A stretch of DNA of 5,959 nucleotides from Spirochaetales bacterium (GTDB lineage Bacteria > Spirochaetota > Spirochaetia > DSM-27196 > SKKC01): NCBI GenBank assembly GCA_007126865.1, contig SLAN01000055.1:1-5959 (forward strand). The letters are read 5' to 3'. The translations under genes and the position numbers were made by a program. Below are positions 1-5,959 of the stretch, in pieces (within the stretch, counting starts at the first letter, position 1; every line of letters begins with the position of its first letter). The notes under the pieces are model-generated. The model was not told where the DNA came from. It was given only the letters and a program-made list of their open reading frames with translations, and searched no databases.

Positions 1-364
1 GAAGCAACCGGCAGCTGTCCGATCATTAAGTCGCTGGTATCGAGCGAATGATTTTTTGCGATCGCTGTAATCTTCCGGTTGCCGGCGTTTTGCTGTCAGG
101 CACGCACGTCATACGTGATCTCGTCCGATGCAAAGAGCCTGCGGGTATCACCCGGGGGCTCGGGCGCCGGTCGAAGATGTCAGGAAACGAGCGGGATGCG
201 CGGTGAGCTCGATTACGTTCGGTCCGACGATACTCCCGGCGGCAGGGCCAGTGTCGCGCCAGGCAGCCTACTTCCGGTAGGTTCGGAGAACATCGGTTTC
301 TCGTTCTACAATACTTGATTATACAACTATTTCCGGATATGATTCCACTCGACGCTTAAGGCGT
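1..364. other. Left flank without a convincing gene
   Basis: No reading frame in either direction here looks like a real protein. The plus-strand frame from 79 to 318 has no ribosome binding site and a composition typical of chance frames in GC-rich DNA. A shorter frame starting at 48 (about 52 codons) also lacks a ribosome binding site. The stretch contains a terminator-like hairpin near its left end, a small perfect hairpin at 267-281 (CCTAC, 5-nt loop, GTAGG), and an AT-rich patch around 305-345. It may be the intergenic region between a gene to the left of the window and the 3' end of the broken serine hydrolase. Confidence 0.5.
22..57 (+). terminator. Weak candidate rho-independent terminator
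   Basis: ATCATT (22-27) can pair with AATGAT (47-52), and the inner CGCT (32-35) with AGCG (43-46), leaving a 4-nt bulge on the left arm and a 7-nt loop. The right arm runs into six Ts (52-57). This would end a plus-strand transcript entering from the left. The stem is bulged and its base is AT-rich, so this is only a candidate. Confidence 0.3.
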
Positions 365-1453
365 TTATCCAGCGGCGTCCGCATCGCCGAGCTCCGCTAC
401 GATCCGGCGGAACAGCGCTCTGGTCGCGCGGATGTCCCGGGCGGCGTTCCGGTAACCTGCGCCGGTTCTAACGATTACCGTGTCGCTCGGACGGTGGACG
501 TATATCATCCGGCCGAAGATGCCCATTGCCGCGAAATCGTCGTCCGGCTCCGGCGGTATCCACCAGTGGTAGCCGTATCCGGAGGGGCAACACGAGAGCG
601 GATTTTCCCACCCCGGTTCGAGATGCGGCGCCTCGGCGGTTACCGAGCGTCGTACCCACTCGGCCGGCACGATTTGCCGTCCGTTCAGCCGGCCGTCATT
701 GAGATAGAGCATCCCGAACCGGGCATAGTCGCGCGATGTCGCGTTAATCCCGAAGGATGCGAATGGCGCGCCGGTCGGATCGACGTTGACCGCGGCGTGT
801 GACTCCATGCCGGCGGGCCGCCAGATATCGCGTTCGAGCAGGCTCGCCAGTCGCTCGCCGGTGGCAGCTTCGAGTACCCACGCGAGCACGACCGTATCCG
901 AGCTGATGTAGTCGTGGTATGTGCCCGGCTCCCTCCGGCTGGTGAGCCCCACGATGTGCTCACGGATCGAGTGCCCGCGCAGTATGGCGAGAAGCGGCAT
1001 GCGGTACACATCGGCGAACGGATTCCATCCAGTACGTCTCACTGAAGCGCACGCCGGAGGACATCGTCAGTACCTGCCGGATCGTCACCCCGGCGTAGCG
1101 GGAATCTGCAAGCTCCGGTACGTATTCGGTCACCGGATCGTCCACCGAACGTATCTCTTCGCGGTGTCAATTCGTTCCTCCTCGAGGCGGAACGAGGCCG
1201 GAAGCACATCCGTGTCGGCCCCGTCCCCGGGAAGCTGGTGTACCGACCCGTCGGTCGATACCGTTTCGCTCGGCAACAGCTCGTCGAGGCTCCGGAAACC
1301 TTCCACACGTCCTTCCGCCGACAAAAGCGACAGTGCCGGGGCGAGCGGAGTCGAACGCAGCCACACGTACCCCGCCGCGACGACCACGGTAACCGTGCAC
1401 ACGACCGCCACGATGCTGATAAGCACGATTCTCAAGAGGTGCCGGCATCTCAT
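365..1453 (-). pseudogene. Broken serine hydrolase (class C beta-lactamase-related, PF00144-like)
   Basis: Three consecutive minus-strand frames together read as one protein of the beta-lactamase-related serine hydrolase family (typical length about 400-450 residues). Frame A (start 1453, stop at 1132-1130) gives a short basic N-terminus, a hydrophobic anchor at about residues 7-31 and the start of the periplasmic region. Frame B (about 1148 to 1024) gives the stretch VDDPVTEYVPEL, then GVTIRQVLTMSSGVRF, highly typical of the family. Frame C (about 1030 to 365) gives the rest, including YISSDT (the Tyr-containing second motif region), the family-like DYARFGMLYLNDG, and GYGYHWWIP near the end. 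The region between A and B that should contain the catalytic SxxK is missing, so even with frames restored the product would be inactive. The B/C break coincides with a TGGA duplication. The ATG at 1453 is chosen because the anchor follows directly; no Shine-Dalgarno sequence precedes it. It follows the diguanylate cyclase by 16 bp on the same strand. Sequencing error is the alternative to true decay. Confidence 0.8.
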
Positions 1454-1469
1454 TGTATATACAACTATA

Positions 1470-2534
1470 CTACGGGTTGCGCTCTTCGTCCTCTTCTGTG
1501 AGGAAGCGGTTGATGTGTTCGTCCATGTTGGCGATCGTTGCATCATCGCCCCGGTTCTTGTCGCTGTACAGCTCGACGTCCGCGCCTTCGAACAGCTCGC
1601 GGGCCGAGTCGGGCCGGCCGCTGTACACTCCGATACTTACCCGGTAGTCGACCGGACGGGAGTCGTCGGAAGCTTCGAGCAACGCCGAGAGCCGGTCGCC
1701 GACGATTGTCGCGCCCCGGCGGTCGACATCCGGCATGAGCACGATGAACTCGTCTCCGCCGTACCGCGCCACTACATCTACTTCGCGCACATTCTCTTCG
1801 AGCAATCGCGCGAGATGGCGCAGCACCTCGTCGCCGGCGGCATGGCCGTGCTCATCGTTAATCTTCTTGAAGTCATTGATATCGATCATGAGCGCTCCGA
1901 GCGCTCCGCCGGTGCGCCTGCAGCGAGCCAGTTCCCGCTCGATTGCGGTCGAGAGACCGCGTCGATTCTGTACGCCGGTCAGGTCGTCCCGTGTGGCAAG
2001 TTTGCCGAGTGCCTTGAGATAGTACGCTTTCTCTATGGCAACGGCGGCAAAATCGGCGATGGTGGAAAGAATCTTCAGATCGAGGGCGGTAAACGGTTCG
2101 CCATTCAGTTTGTTCACGAGCTCGATGACACCGAACGCCCGCTCGCGCGAGAGCAACGGTACTCCGATGATGTTGCGCGTCGTGAAGCCGGTCAGCTCAT
2201 CGACCGACGAATCGAAGCGAGGGTCGCTCGCGACATCGCTCACAATGAGCGGCTCACGGTTCCGGAGAATCCAGCCCGCGATTCCGACATCGCTCGCAAT
2301 GCGGTGCCCCTTGAGCTTCGGCGCCTCCGCCCCTCCGGTCACCACGGCGAACTCGAGCTCGTCACTCTCGTGGTCGAGTAGCAGGACCGACCACGTTCGC
2401 GGGGCGAACACCTTCCCGATGTTCGCCATGACCCGGTCGAGCGTCTCCCGCAGCGTGCTCGCCGAGGCGATATCGTGAGCCATATCGGTGAAGAACGAGA
2501 GCCGAATCAGGTCGTCGGTGCCGCCGTCTTCCAT
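1470..2534 (-). CDS. GAF-GGDEF diguanylate cyclase
   Basis: This 354-residue soluble protein should make cyclic di-GMP from two GTP in the cytoplasm. An N-terminal GAF sensor domain spans about residues 20-172 and a GGDEF domain about 180-335. The GGDEF domain opens with RDDLTGVQNRRG (182-193), carries the metal-binding Asp218 in MIDINDFKKIND, and has an intact GGDEF signature at 259-263. The inhibitory RxxD site is present as REVD (250-253), exactly five residues before GGDEF, so product feedback inhibition is expected. There is no signal peptide or membrane segment, so the stimulus is likely an intracellular ligand or a partner bound by the GAF domain; which one cannot be told. The ATG at 2534 keeps the RLSFFTDMAHDI helix usual at the start of such GAF proteins; the next Met (residue 18) would cut it. 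No Shine-Dalgarno sequence is seen at either start. The stop lies 16 bp before the broken hydrolase, suggesting co-transcription. The gene is divergent from the glucosylglycerol hydrolase. Confidence 0.92.
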   Translation of the reverse strand: MEDGGTDDLIRLSFFTDMAHDIASASTLRETLDRVMANIGKVFAPRTWSVLLLDHESDELEFAVVTGGAEAPKLKGHRIASDVGIAGWILRNREPLIVSDVASDPRFDSSVDELTGFTTRNIIGVPLLSRERAFGVIELVNKLNGEPFTALDLKILSTIADFAAVAIEKAYYLKALGKLATRDDLTGVQNRRGLSTAIERELARCRRTGGALGALMIDINDFKKINDEHGHAAGDEVLRHLARLLEENVREVDVVARYGGDEFIVLMPDVDRRGATIVGDRLSALLEASDDSRPVDYRVSIGVYSGRPDSARELFEGADVELYSDKNRGDDATIANMDEHINRFLTEEDEERNP

Positions 2535-2543
2535 ATACCGGGA

Positions 2544-2573
2544 ACTATACCAACTCCGTGCACCGACTGTCTC
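2544..2573 (-). promoter_or_regulatory. Candidate sigma70-type promoter of the diguanylate cyclase gene
   Basis: On the minus strand GAGACA (2573-2568) and TATAGT (2549-2544) are separated by 18 bp and match the -35 and -10 consensus at 4 and 5 of 6 positions. Transcription would begin only a few bases before the ATG at 2534, giving a leaderless or very short leader, which agrees with the absence of a Shine-Dalgarno sequence. Confidence 0.35.
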
Positions 2574-2672
2574 GAAACAACAGAGGCGCGGGGGATCGTC
2601 GGTCGGACTCCGGCGGCGATCTCGATCGGACAGATCGGCGACGGGGCGTTCGCCGCACGGCGCCTCGGCGGG

Positions 2673-2699
2673 GGCAGGTGCCGGTCGCGTGCGCCTGCC
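2673..2699. repeat. Imperfect inverted repeat upstream of the hydrolase promoter
   Basis: GGCAGG (2673-2678) and CCTGCC (2694-2699) are perfect inverted copies. They continue inward through a T-G wobble and a GC/GC pair to a 9-nt loop. The centre lies about 40 bp before the candidate -35 of the hydrolase gene. It could be an operator-like site or a chance structure in GC-rich DNA; there is no T-run, so it is not a terminator. Confidence 0.3.
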
Positions 2700-2724
2700 G
2701 CACCTCCCGAAGGGTCACTCGAAA

Positions 2725-2753
2725 TTGCACGGCGAGGGAACGTCGGATAGAAT
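2725..2753 (+). promoter_or_regulatory. Candidate sigma70-type promoter of the glucosylglycerol hydrolase gene
   Basis: TTGCAC (2725-2730) and TAGAAT (2748-2753) are separated by 17 bp, the optimal spacing; the -10 matches 5 of 6 consensus bases and the -35 matches 3 of 6. The local AT content is higher than the surroundings. A start near 2760 would give a leader of about 30 nt ending in a strong ribosome binding site. The weak -35 leaves room for activator control. Confidence 0.45.
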
Positions 2754-2777
2754 AATCGTGCATTACTAACGCAGCAC

Positions 2778-2784
2778 GAAGGAG
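2778..2784 (+). promoter_or_regulatory. Shine-Dalgarno sequence of the hydrolase gene
   Basis: GAAGGAG lies 5 nt before the ATG at 2790, an almost perfect anti-16S match at normal spacing. It fixes the start of the large plus-strand gene. Confidence 0.85.
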
Positions 2785-2789
2785 ACCGT

Positions 2790-5700
2790 ATGTCGAGCCC
2801 TGTTGCTCTCGATCGCGACCAGACGAATTCGCTCGTAGAGGAGCTCAATACCGCGTTCGCTTCGGAACCCGAGCGTTTCCGCGCGTGCCGCACGATCGCC
2901 CGGCTCCTGGGAGCACACCTTTCCGGCGGCGGTGCGCTGCGGCTCGTGCACTGGGTGCCGGAGCTCGACACAATCGTGCGGGGCGGAGGCCGCTTCGAGC
3001 TGGAGATTATGACCCCGCCGCAACACGTTCGGTTTCAGGATCTCGCCGACGGTCGCGCACACAACCTCGAGCTCAGCCGGGTTCGACTTCCGATGCTGCC
3101 GGTGCAGGATCTGTTGGCCGGCGTGTACACCGGCGTGCGCGCCGGCAACAAGGAGACCGCCGGTGCCCTTTACTGGATCATCTACACCGACCCCGACGGT
3201 CTCGAGCACATCGTGCGCGATCCGCTCGCCTGCTCGATGCCGCTCGGAGTCTACGCGCCGGCTGAGGTGTACGATATCGAAGGCATGCTGCACGGGCGCC
3301 GCGACGCCGAGTACTTCACCACACACTACAAGACGATCTATCCCGACGGCAGCTACCGGGCGCGCGACATCGGCAGCACCCTCGAGATCCATCCCAACAC
3401 GGCGACCGCCGAAGGCACCATCGCCTCGCTCACCCGCCGCTATCGCGAGATCGCGGGGAAGCTTCGCGCGGCGATCGAGCGTGAGGATCGCGATATCTAC
3501 GCTGAGCTCTTCGCCGACGAGCTCGCCTTAATCGGCTACGACACCGTCGAGCTCATGCCGGAGGTGCCCCAGAGCGAGCGCGTACGCACCGGCGGTGGTG
3601 AGTTTTTTGTGTTGGGAGATGAATCGGGGGGAGATGGGTCGTGCCACGCGGCTGCGGACGGACACCGGAGTGGCGCGGCGGCAGCCTCCGGCGATTGTGA
3701 CACCACGCCCGCCGGCAACCCGACAGCCGCCGGCGATTGTGACACCACGCCCGCCGGCATCCCCGCAACCGGCACCGACTGTGGCACCACGCCCGCCGGC
3801 ATCCCCGCAGCCGCCGGCGGAAGCGCCGTTCCGACGGCAGCGAGTGAGACCGGCGGCGACACCATCACCGTAACCATCAAAAAGCCGAACATCGGCAGCT
3901 GGGGCTACGATGTGGTGATCTACGGTACCGCGGCGGTGAGCCCGTCGATCCTCGAGACGTGCCGCCCGGACGAGTTTCTCGAACTCATCGAGACGCTGCA
4001 TACGATGCCGGACCGGCCGATTCAGGTCGCGCTCGACTCGGTGCTCGGCCATGCCGATTTTCAGGGGGCGCTGCTGCTGCGAACCTTCGAGCGCGACACC
4101 GGCGAGAATCTCAAGTACATGAACAGCGCCTGGCTGACCGGGCCGAACATGTACGGCCGCGACGTGAACTACGGACATCCGATGGTTCGCGCCATTCTTC
4201 TCGAGATGTACCGGCGCAAGAACGATTTCGGCGTCGATGCAATTCGCGTGGACGGCGGGCAGGATTTCGTGCGCGATGTGGATGAGCTGACCGGGCTGAA
4301 AATCCAGGACGATGAGTTTCTCAACGAGATGTCGACGGTCGTGCAGGAGGTCGCCGGGATCACGCGGCGACTGGACATCAACATTGAAGATGGCCGGCCG
4401 TGGCCCGACGATCTGAACTGGATCTACAACTCCGCGTATCTCTGTCACGTGTGGGAGCGCGAGTTGCCGTACGGCGACCGGGTGAAGCAGTGGAGCCCGC
4501 TGATCTTCGCGCATAACGTTCTCGCGAAGTTCAAGTGGTTCTACACGAAATGGGATCGCTATAAGGATGTCTTCAAGGAAGGCGCCGACTGGATAACCGG
4601 CAACTCGACCCACGACAACGCCCGATACTTCTACCGGATGGTTTCGCCCACACCCGGCCGGGAATACCGCCCCGGCCGACCGCTGGACGATTATTATAAT
4701 GATGCGCTCGGCGAGAGCATGACCGAGGTGGCGCACAACGGGCTCGACAACGGGGCGCTGACCGCGCTCAACCTCGGTTTCCTGCCCGGCTCGCCGATGT
4801 TCTTCCTCAACGCCACCGCTCACGCCCCCTGGCTTTTCTTTCGCGATGTCGCCGACGAGTACGATGTGAAGATCGTCGCCGACGAAGGCGCGCGCTTTCT
4901 CGCCTGGTACATCGACGACGCGATCTACGACGATGAACGCAACTTCGTACGGCTGAAAGAGCTCGGGTTCACCCGCCGGGGCGACCTCATCAACTCGCCG
5001 CACGCTCCCGGGCACGGCACCGGCTTTCTCGAGCTGCTGTACGCGAAGTGCCGCACGATCAAGTCCGACGCGATGGCATTTCACTACCTCTACGACTCGG
5101 TCGACGATCTCGGCGGCTATCGAAGTGCGGAGGAGCTCGCTCGGAGGATCGAGAGCCTGCTCGCACCGAAGACGGAACCTGACACGGCGCTGGTTGCACG
5201 GCTGCAGGAGCGCATTGCCGCCGATCGGCGGGAGTCGGATCGCAAGCTCGAGTTCGCCGGAGGTATGATCGATCGCTCTATCGCACAGCTCGAGCGCGAG
5301 AAGCGCGAGGCGGCGAGCGACCAGCTATCGCTTCTCGAAGAACAGCTTGAAAAGCTCGCGGTGTTGCGCCGGCTGAAGGAGCACCGAAACGAAGAGGCGT
5401 TGCGCCTTCTCATGGAGCACGCGGCAATGCAGGATGAGTACGATCTCGATAGCTGGGCCGCCGATCCGGCGCTGGGGGAGGCGGCGCCGCGTGAGCTGAC
5501 GGGCGCCGATCCCACCGCCGAGCACCTGCGGCAATTCGCCCGCGCGTTCATGTATGACGCCTTCGAGGTCTGTAATCTCGACCGCCACCGCGGGCGCGTG
5601 CCGCACGAGAAAGCGCGCTTCAACTTCGCGCTGCGGCGCTTCCGGCGCGAAAACCCGTGGCTTGCGGCCAATCCCACCAACGATATTCACCGCGACTTCT

Positions 5701-5959
5701 TCAACCGCAACGTGGTCACGAACGGCGCCCGCCATCTCGGCGGCTGGTCCGACACCGGTGACATCATCAACGCGAATACACTCTACTACGGGTGGCGCAC
5801 CGACCCGGCAGGCGGCCGCCGGATTCTCCTTATCGCCAATATGGAGGGAAAGCCGCTTTCCACCCTGCCGCTGCGGTTCCTGATCCCGTTCGAGGGCGAA
5901 TGGAAGGTGGAGATCGCATCCCCCGGCCTCGCACACCTGCCCGAGCGTCTCGATCGCTA
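2790..5959 (+). CDS. gghA: Glucosylglycerol hydrolase-like GH13 enzyme (3' end cut by window)
   Basis: At least 1056 residues are open to the right edge. The family hydrolyses the osmolyte glucosylglycerol to glucose and glycerol in the cytoplasm; no signal peptide is seen here. Barrel motifs appear in order: GYDTVELMP (249-257), GSWGYDVVIYG, the region I equivalent ALDSVLGHAD (Asp416, His421), AIRVDGGQDF with nucleophile Asp488 and Arg486, NIEDGRPWP with general acid Glu533, and NSTHDNAR with His608 and Asp609. The stretches SWGYDVVI, GPNMYGRDVNY, EDGRPWP and FLNATAHAPW resemble what I remember of cyanobacterial GghA (about 1000 residues). The C-terminal part (about 905-1056) has CNLDRHRGR and a beta-rich region with ANMEG, cut near its end. 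Oddities are a repeat-containing low-complexity segment (about 280-356) inside the barrel and a charged helical segment (about 802-885). A related GH13 enzyme acting on another small glucoside cannot be excluded. The gene has its own promoter and Shine-Dalgarno sequence and diverges from the diguanylate cyclase gene. Confidence 0.85.
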   Translation, partial: MSSPVALDRDQTNSLVEELNTAFASEPERFRACRTIARLLGAHLSGGGALRLVHWVPELDTIVRGGGRFELEIMTPPQHVRFQDLADGRAHNLELSRVRLPMLPVQDLLAGVYTGVRAGNKETAGALYWIIYTDPDGLEHIVRDPLACSMPLGVYAPAEVYDIEGMLHGRRDAEYFTTHYKTIYPDGSYRARDIGSTLEIHPNTATAEGTIASLTRRYREIAGKLRAAIEREDRDIYAELFADELALIGYDTVELMPEVPQSERVRTGGGEFFVLGDESGGDGSCHAAADGHRSGAAAASGDCDTTPAGNPTAAGDCDTTPAGIPATGTDCGTTPAGIPAAAGGSAVPTAASETGGDTITVTIKKPNIGSWGYDVVIYGTAAVSPSILETCRPDEFLELIETLHTMPDRPIQVALDSVLGHADFQGALLLRTFERDTGENLKYMNSAWLTGPNMYGRDVNYGHPMVRAILLEMYRRKNDFGVDAIRVDGGQDFVRDVDELTGLKIQDDEFLNEMSTVVQEVAGITRRLDINIEDGRPWPDDLNWIYNSAYLCHVWERELPYGDRVKQWSPLIFAHNVLAKFKWFYTKWDRYKDVFKEGADWITGNSTHDNARYFYRMVSPTPGREYRPGRPLDDYYNDALGESMTEVAHNGLDNGALTALNLGFLPGSPMFFLNATAHAPWLFFRDVADEYDVKIVADEGARFLAWYIDDAIYDDERNFVRLKELGFTRRGDLINSPHAPGHGTGFLELLYAKCRTIKSDAMAFHYLYDSVDDLGGYRSAEELARRIESLLAPKTEPDTALVARLQERIAADRRESDRKLEFAGGMIDRSIAQLEREKREAASDQLSLLEEQLEKLAVLRRLKEHRNEEALRLLMEHAAMQDEYDLDSWAADPALGEAAPRELTGADPTAEHLRQFARAFMYDAFEVCNLDRHRGRVPHEKARFNFALRRFRRENPWLAANPTNDIHRDFFNRNVVTNGARHLGGWSDTGDIINANTLYYGWRTDPAGGRRILLIANMEGKPLSTLPLRFLIPFEGEWKVEIASPGLAHLPERLDR
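3684..3824 (+). repeat. In-frame 42-bp tandem repeat (14-residue units) in the hydrolase gene
   Basis: Three full copies start at 3684, 3726 and 3768, followed by a decaying partial copy from 3810. Copies 1 and 2 differ at 4 of 42 bases and copies 2 and 3 at 6. Each encodes a unit like AAGDCDTTPAGIPA, with one cysteine per unit (residues 303, 317, 331). The unit length is a multiple of three, so copy number changes would keep the frame. The repeats form the core of a Gly/Ala/Thr/Pro-rich segment at residues 280-356. Confidence 0.9.
5193..5445 (+). other. Predicted coiled-coil or long-helix segment within the hydrolase
   Basis: Residues about 802-885 are rich in Glu, Arg, Lys, Leu and Ala with few glycines or prolines, and show heptad-like leucines, for example LSLLEEQLEKLAVLRRLKEH. 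It lies between the last recognisable part of the catalytic domain and the C-terminal region beginning near FMYDAFEVCNLDRHRG. It may be a spacer or an oligomerisation helix; this is a composition-based judgement. Confidence 0.55.

Larger units (their letters stand above)
2535..2789. other. Divergent intergenic region
   Basis: These 255 bp separate the outward-facing diguanylate cyclase and glucosylglycerol hydrolase genes and should hold both promoters. Candidate promoters lie at each end, about 150 bp apart. The GC-rich middle has an imperfect hairpin at 2673-2699. Frames that cross the region lack recognisable protein features and are not called. Confidence 0.7.

Noticed and set aside
48..206. 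Small plus-strand frame with a CxxC near its start (about 52 codons)
   Set aside because: There is no ribosome binding site, its start lies inside the candidate terminator hairpin, and the rest is without recognisable features.
315..343. TTGATT, 17 bp, TATGAT promoter-like pair on the plus strand
   Set aside because: It points into the 3' end of an opposite-strand pseudogene with no plus-strand gene following. Chance matches are likely in this AT-rich patch.
352..364. ACGC/GCGT inverted repeat at the 3' end of the broken hydrolase, considered as a terminator
   Set aside because: The stem has only 4-5 pairs and no T-run follows on the minus strand.
921..2381. 486-codon open frame on the plus strand
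   Set aside because: It is antisense to the broken hydrolase and the diguanylate cyclase, has no ribosome binding site and no recognisable domain, and arises from GC-rich codon structure on the other strand.
2766..3392. 208-codon open frame on the minus strand
   Set aside because: It lies opposite the N-terminal part of the hydrolase gene and covers its Shine-Dalgarno sequence. No family features are visible.
3684..3824. CRISPR-like array
   Set aside because: The 42-bp units are directly adjacent without spacers and are translated in frame, so they are a coding tandem repeat.
3528..5084. 518-codon open frame on the minus strand with Gly-rich repeats
   Set aside because: It is antisense to the hydrolase gene whose catalytic motifs are clear. 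Its repeats are only the complement of the 42-bp tandem repeat.

Overview
This is a GC-rich bacterial window in which the gene order reads: unexplained left flank, broken serine hydrolase (minus strand), diguanylate cyclase (minus strand), divergent intergenic region, and a very large glycoside hydrolase (plus strand) that runs off the right edge. The best clue to the organism is the large gene. It resembles glucosylglycerol hydrolase, the enzyme that degrades the salt-stress osmolyte glucosylglycerol, so a salt-tolerant bacterium is plausible. The GAF-GGDEF architecture and high GC would fit a free-living spirochaete or another aquatic lineage, but the phylum cannot be fixed from this sequence.

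Positions 1-364 hold no convincing gene. There is a weak terminator-like hairpin with a T-run near the left edge (22-57) and a small perfect hairpin (267-281). Positions 365-1453 (minus) carry the remains of a membrane-anchored class C beta-lactamase-related serine hydrolase. It is split over three frames by a 4-bp tandem duplication (1024-1031) and by a deletion near 1145-1160 that removes the part of the protein expected to carry the catalytic SxxK motif. Positions 1470-2534 (minus) encode an apparently intact GAF-GGDEF diguanylate cyclase with active-site and inhibitory-site motifs. It ends only 16 bp before the start of the broken hydrolase, so the two probably formed a unit.

Positions 2535-2789 form the divergent promoter region. 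Positions 2790-5959 (plus) encode at least 1056 residues of a GH13-type glucosylglycerol hydrolase (gghA-like), with catalytic Asp488, Glu533 and Asp609 visible and a good Shine-Dalgarno sequence. Its unusual parts are a Gly/Ala/Thr/Pro-rich, cysteine-bearing segment built on a 42-bp tandem repeat and placed in a loop of the catalytic barrel, and a charged coiled-coil-like segment before the C-terminal region.

Together the window juxtaposes a c-di-GMP synthase and a compatible-solute hydrolase transcribed away from each other; a regulatory link is possible but is inference only. I see no mobile element, CRISPR array, tRNA or rRNA, and no clear evidence of a wholly new system. The most notable items are the repeat-expanded hydrolase and the mutational record in the broken gene.
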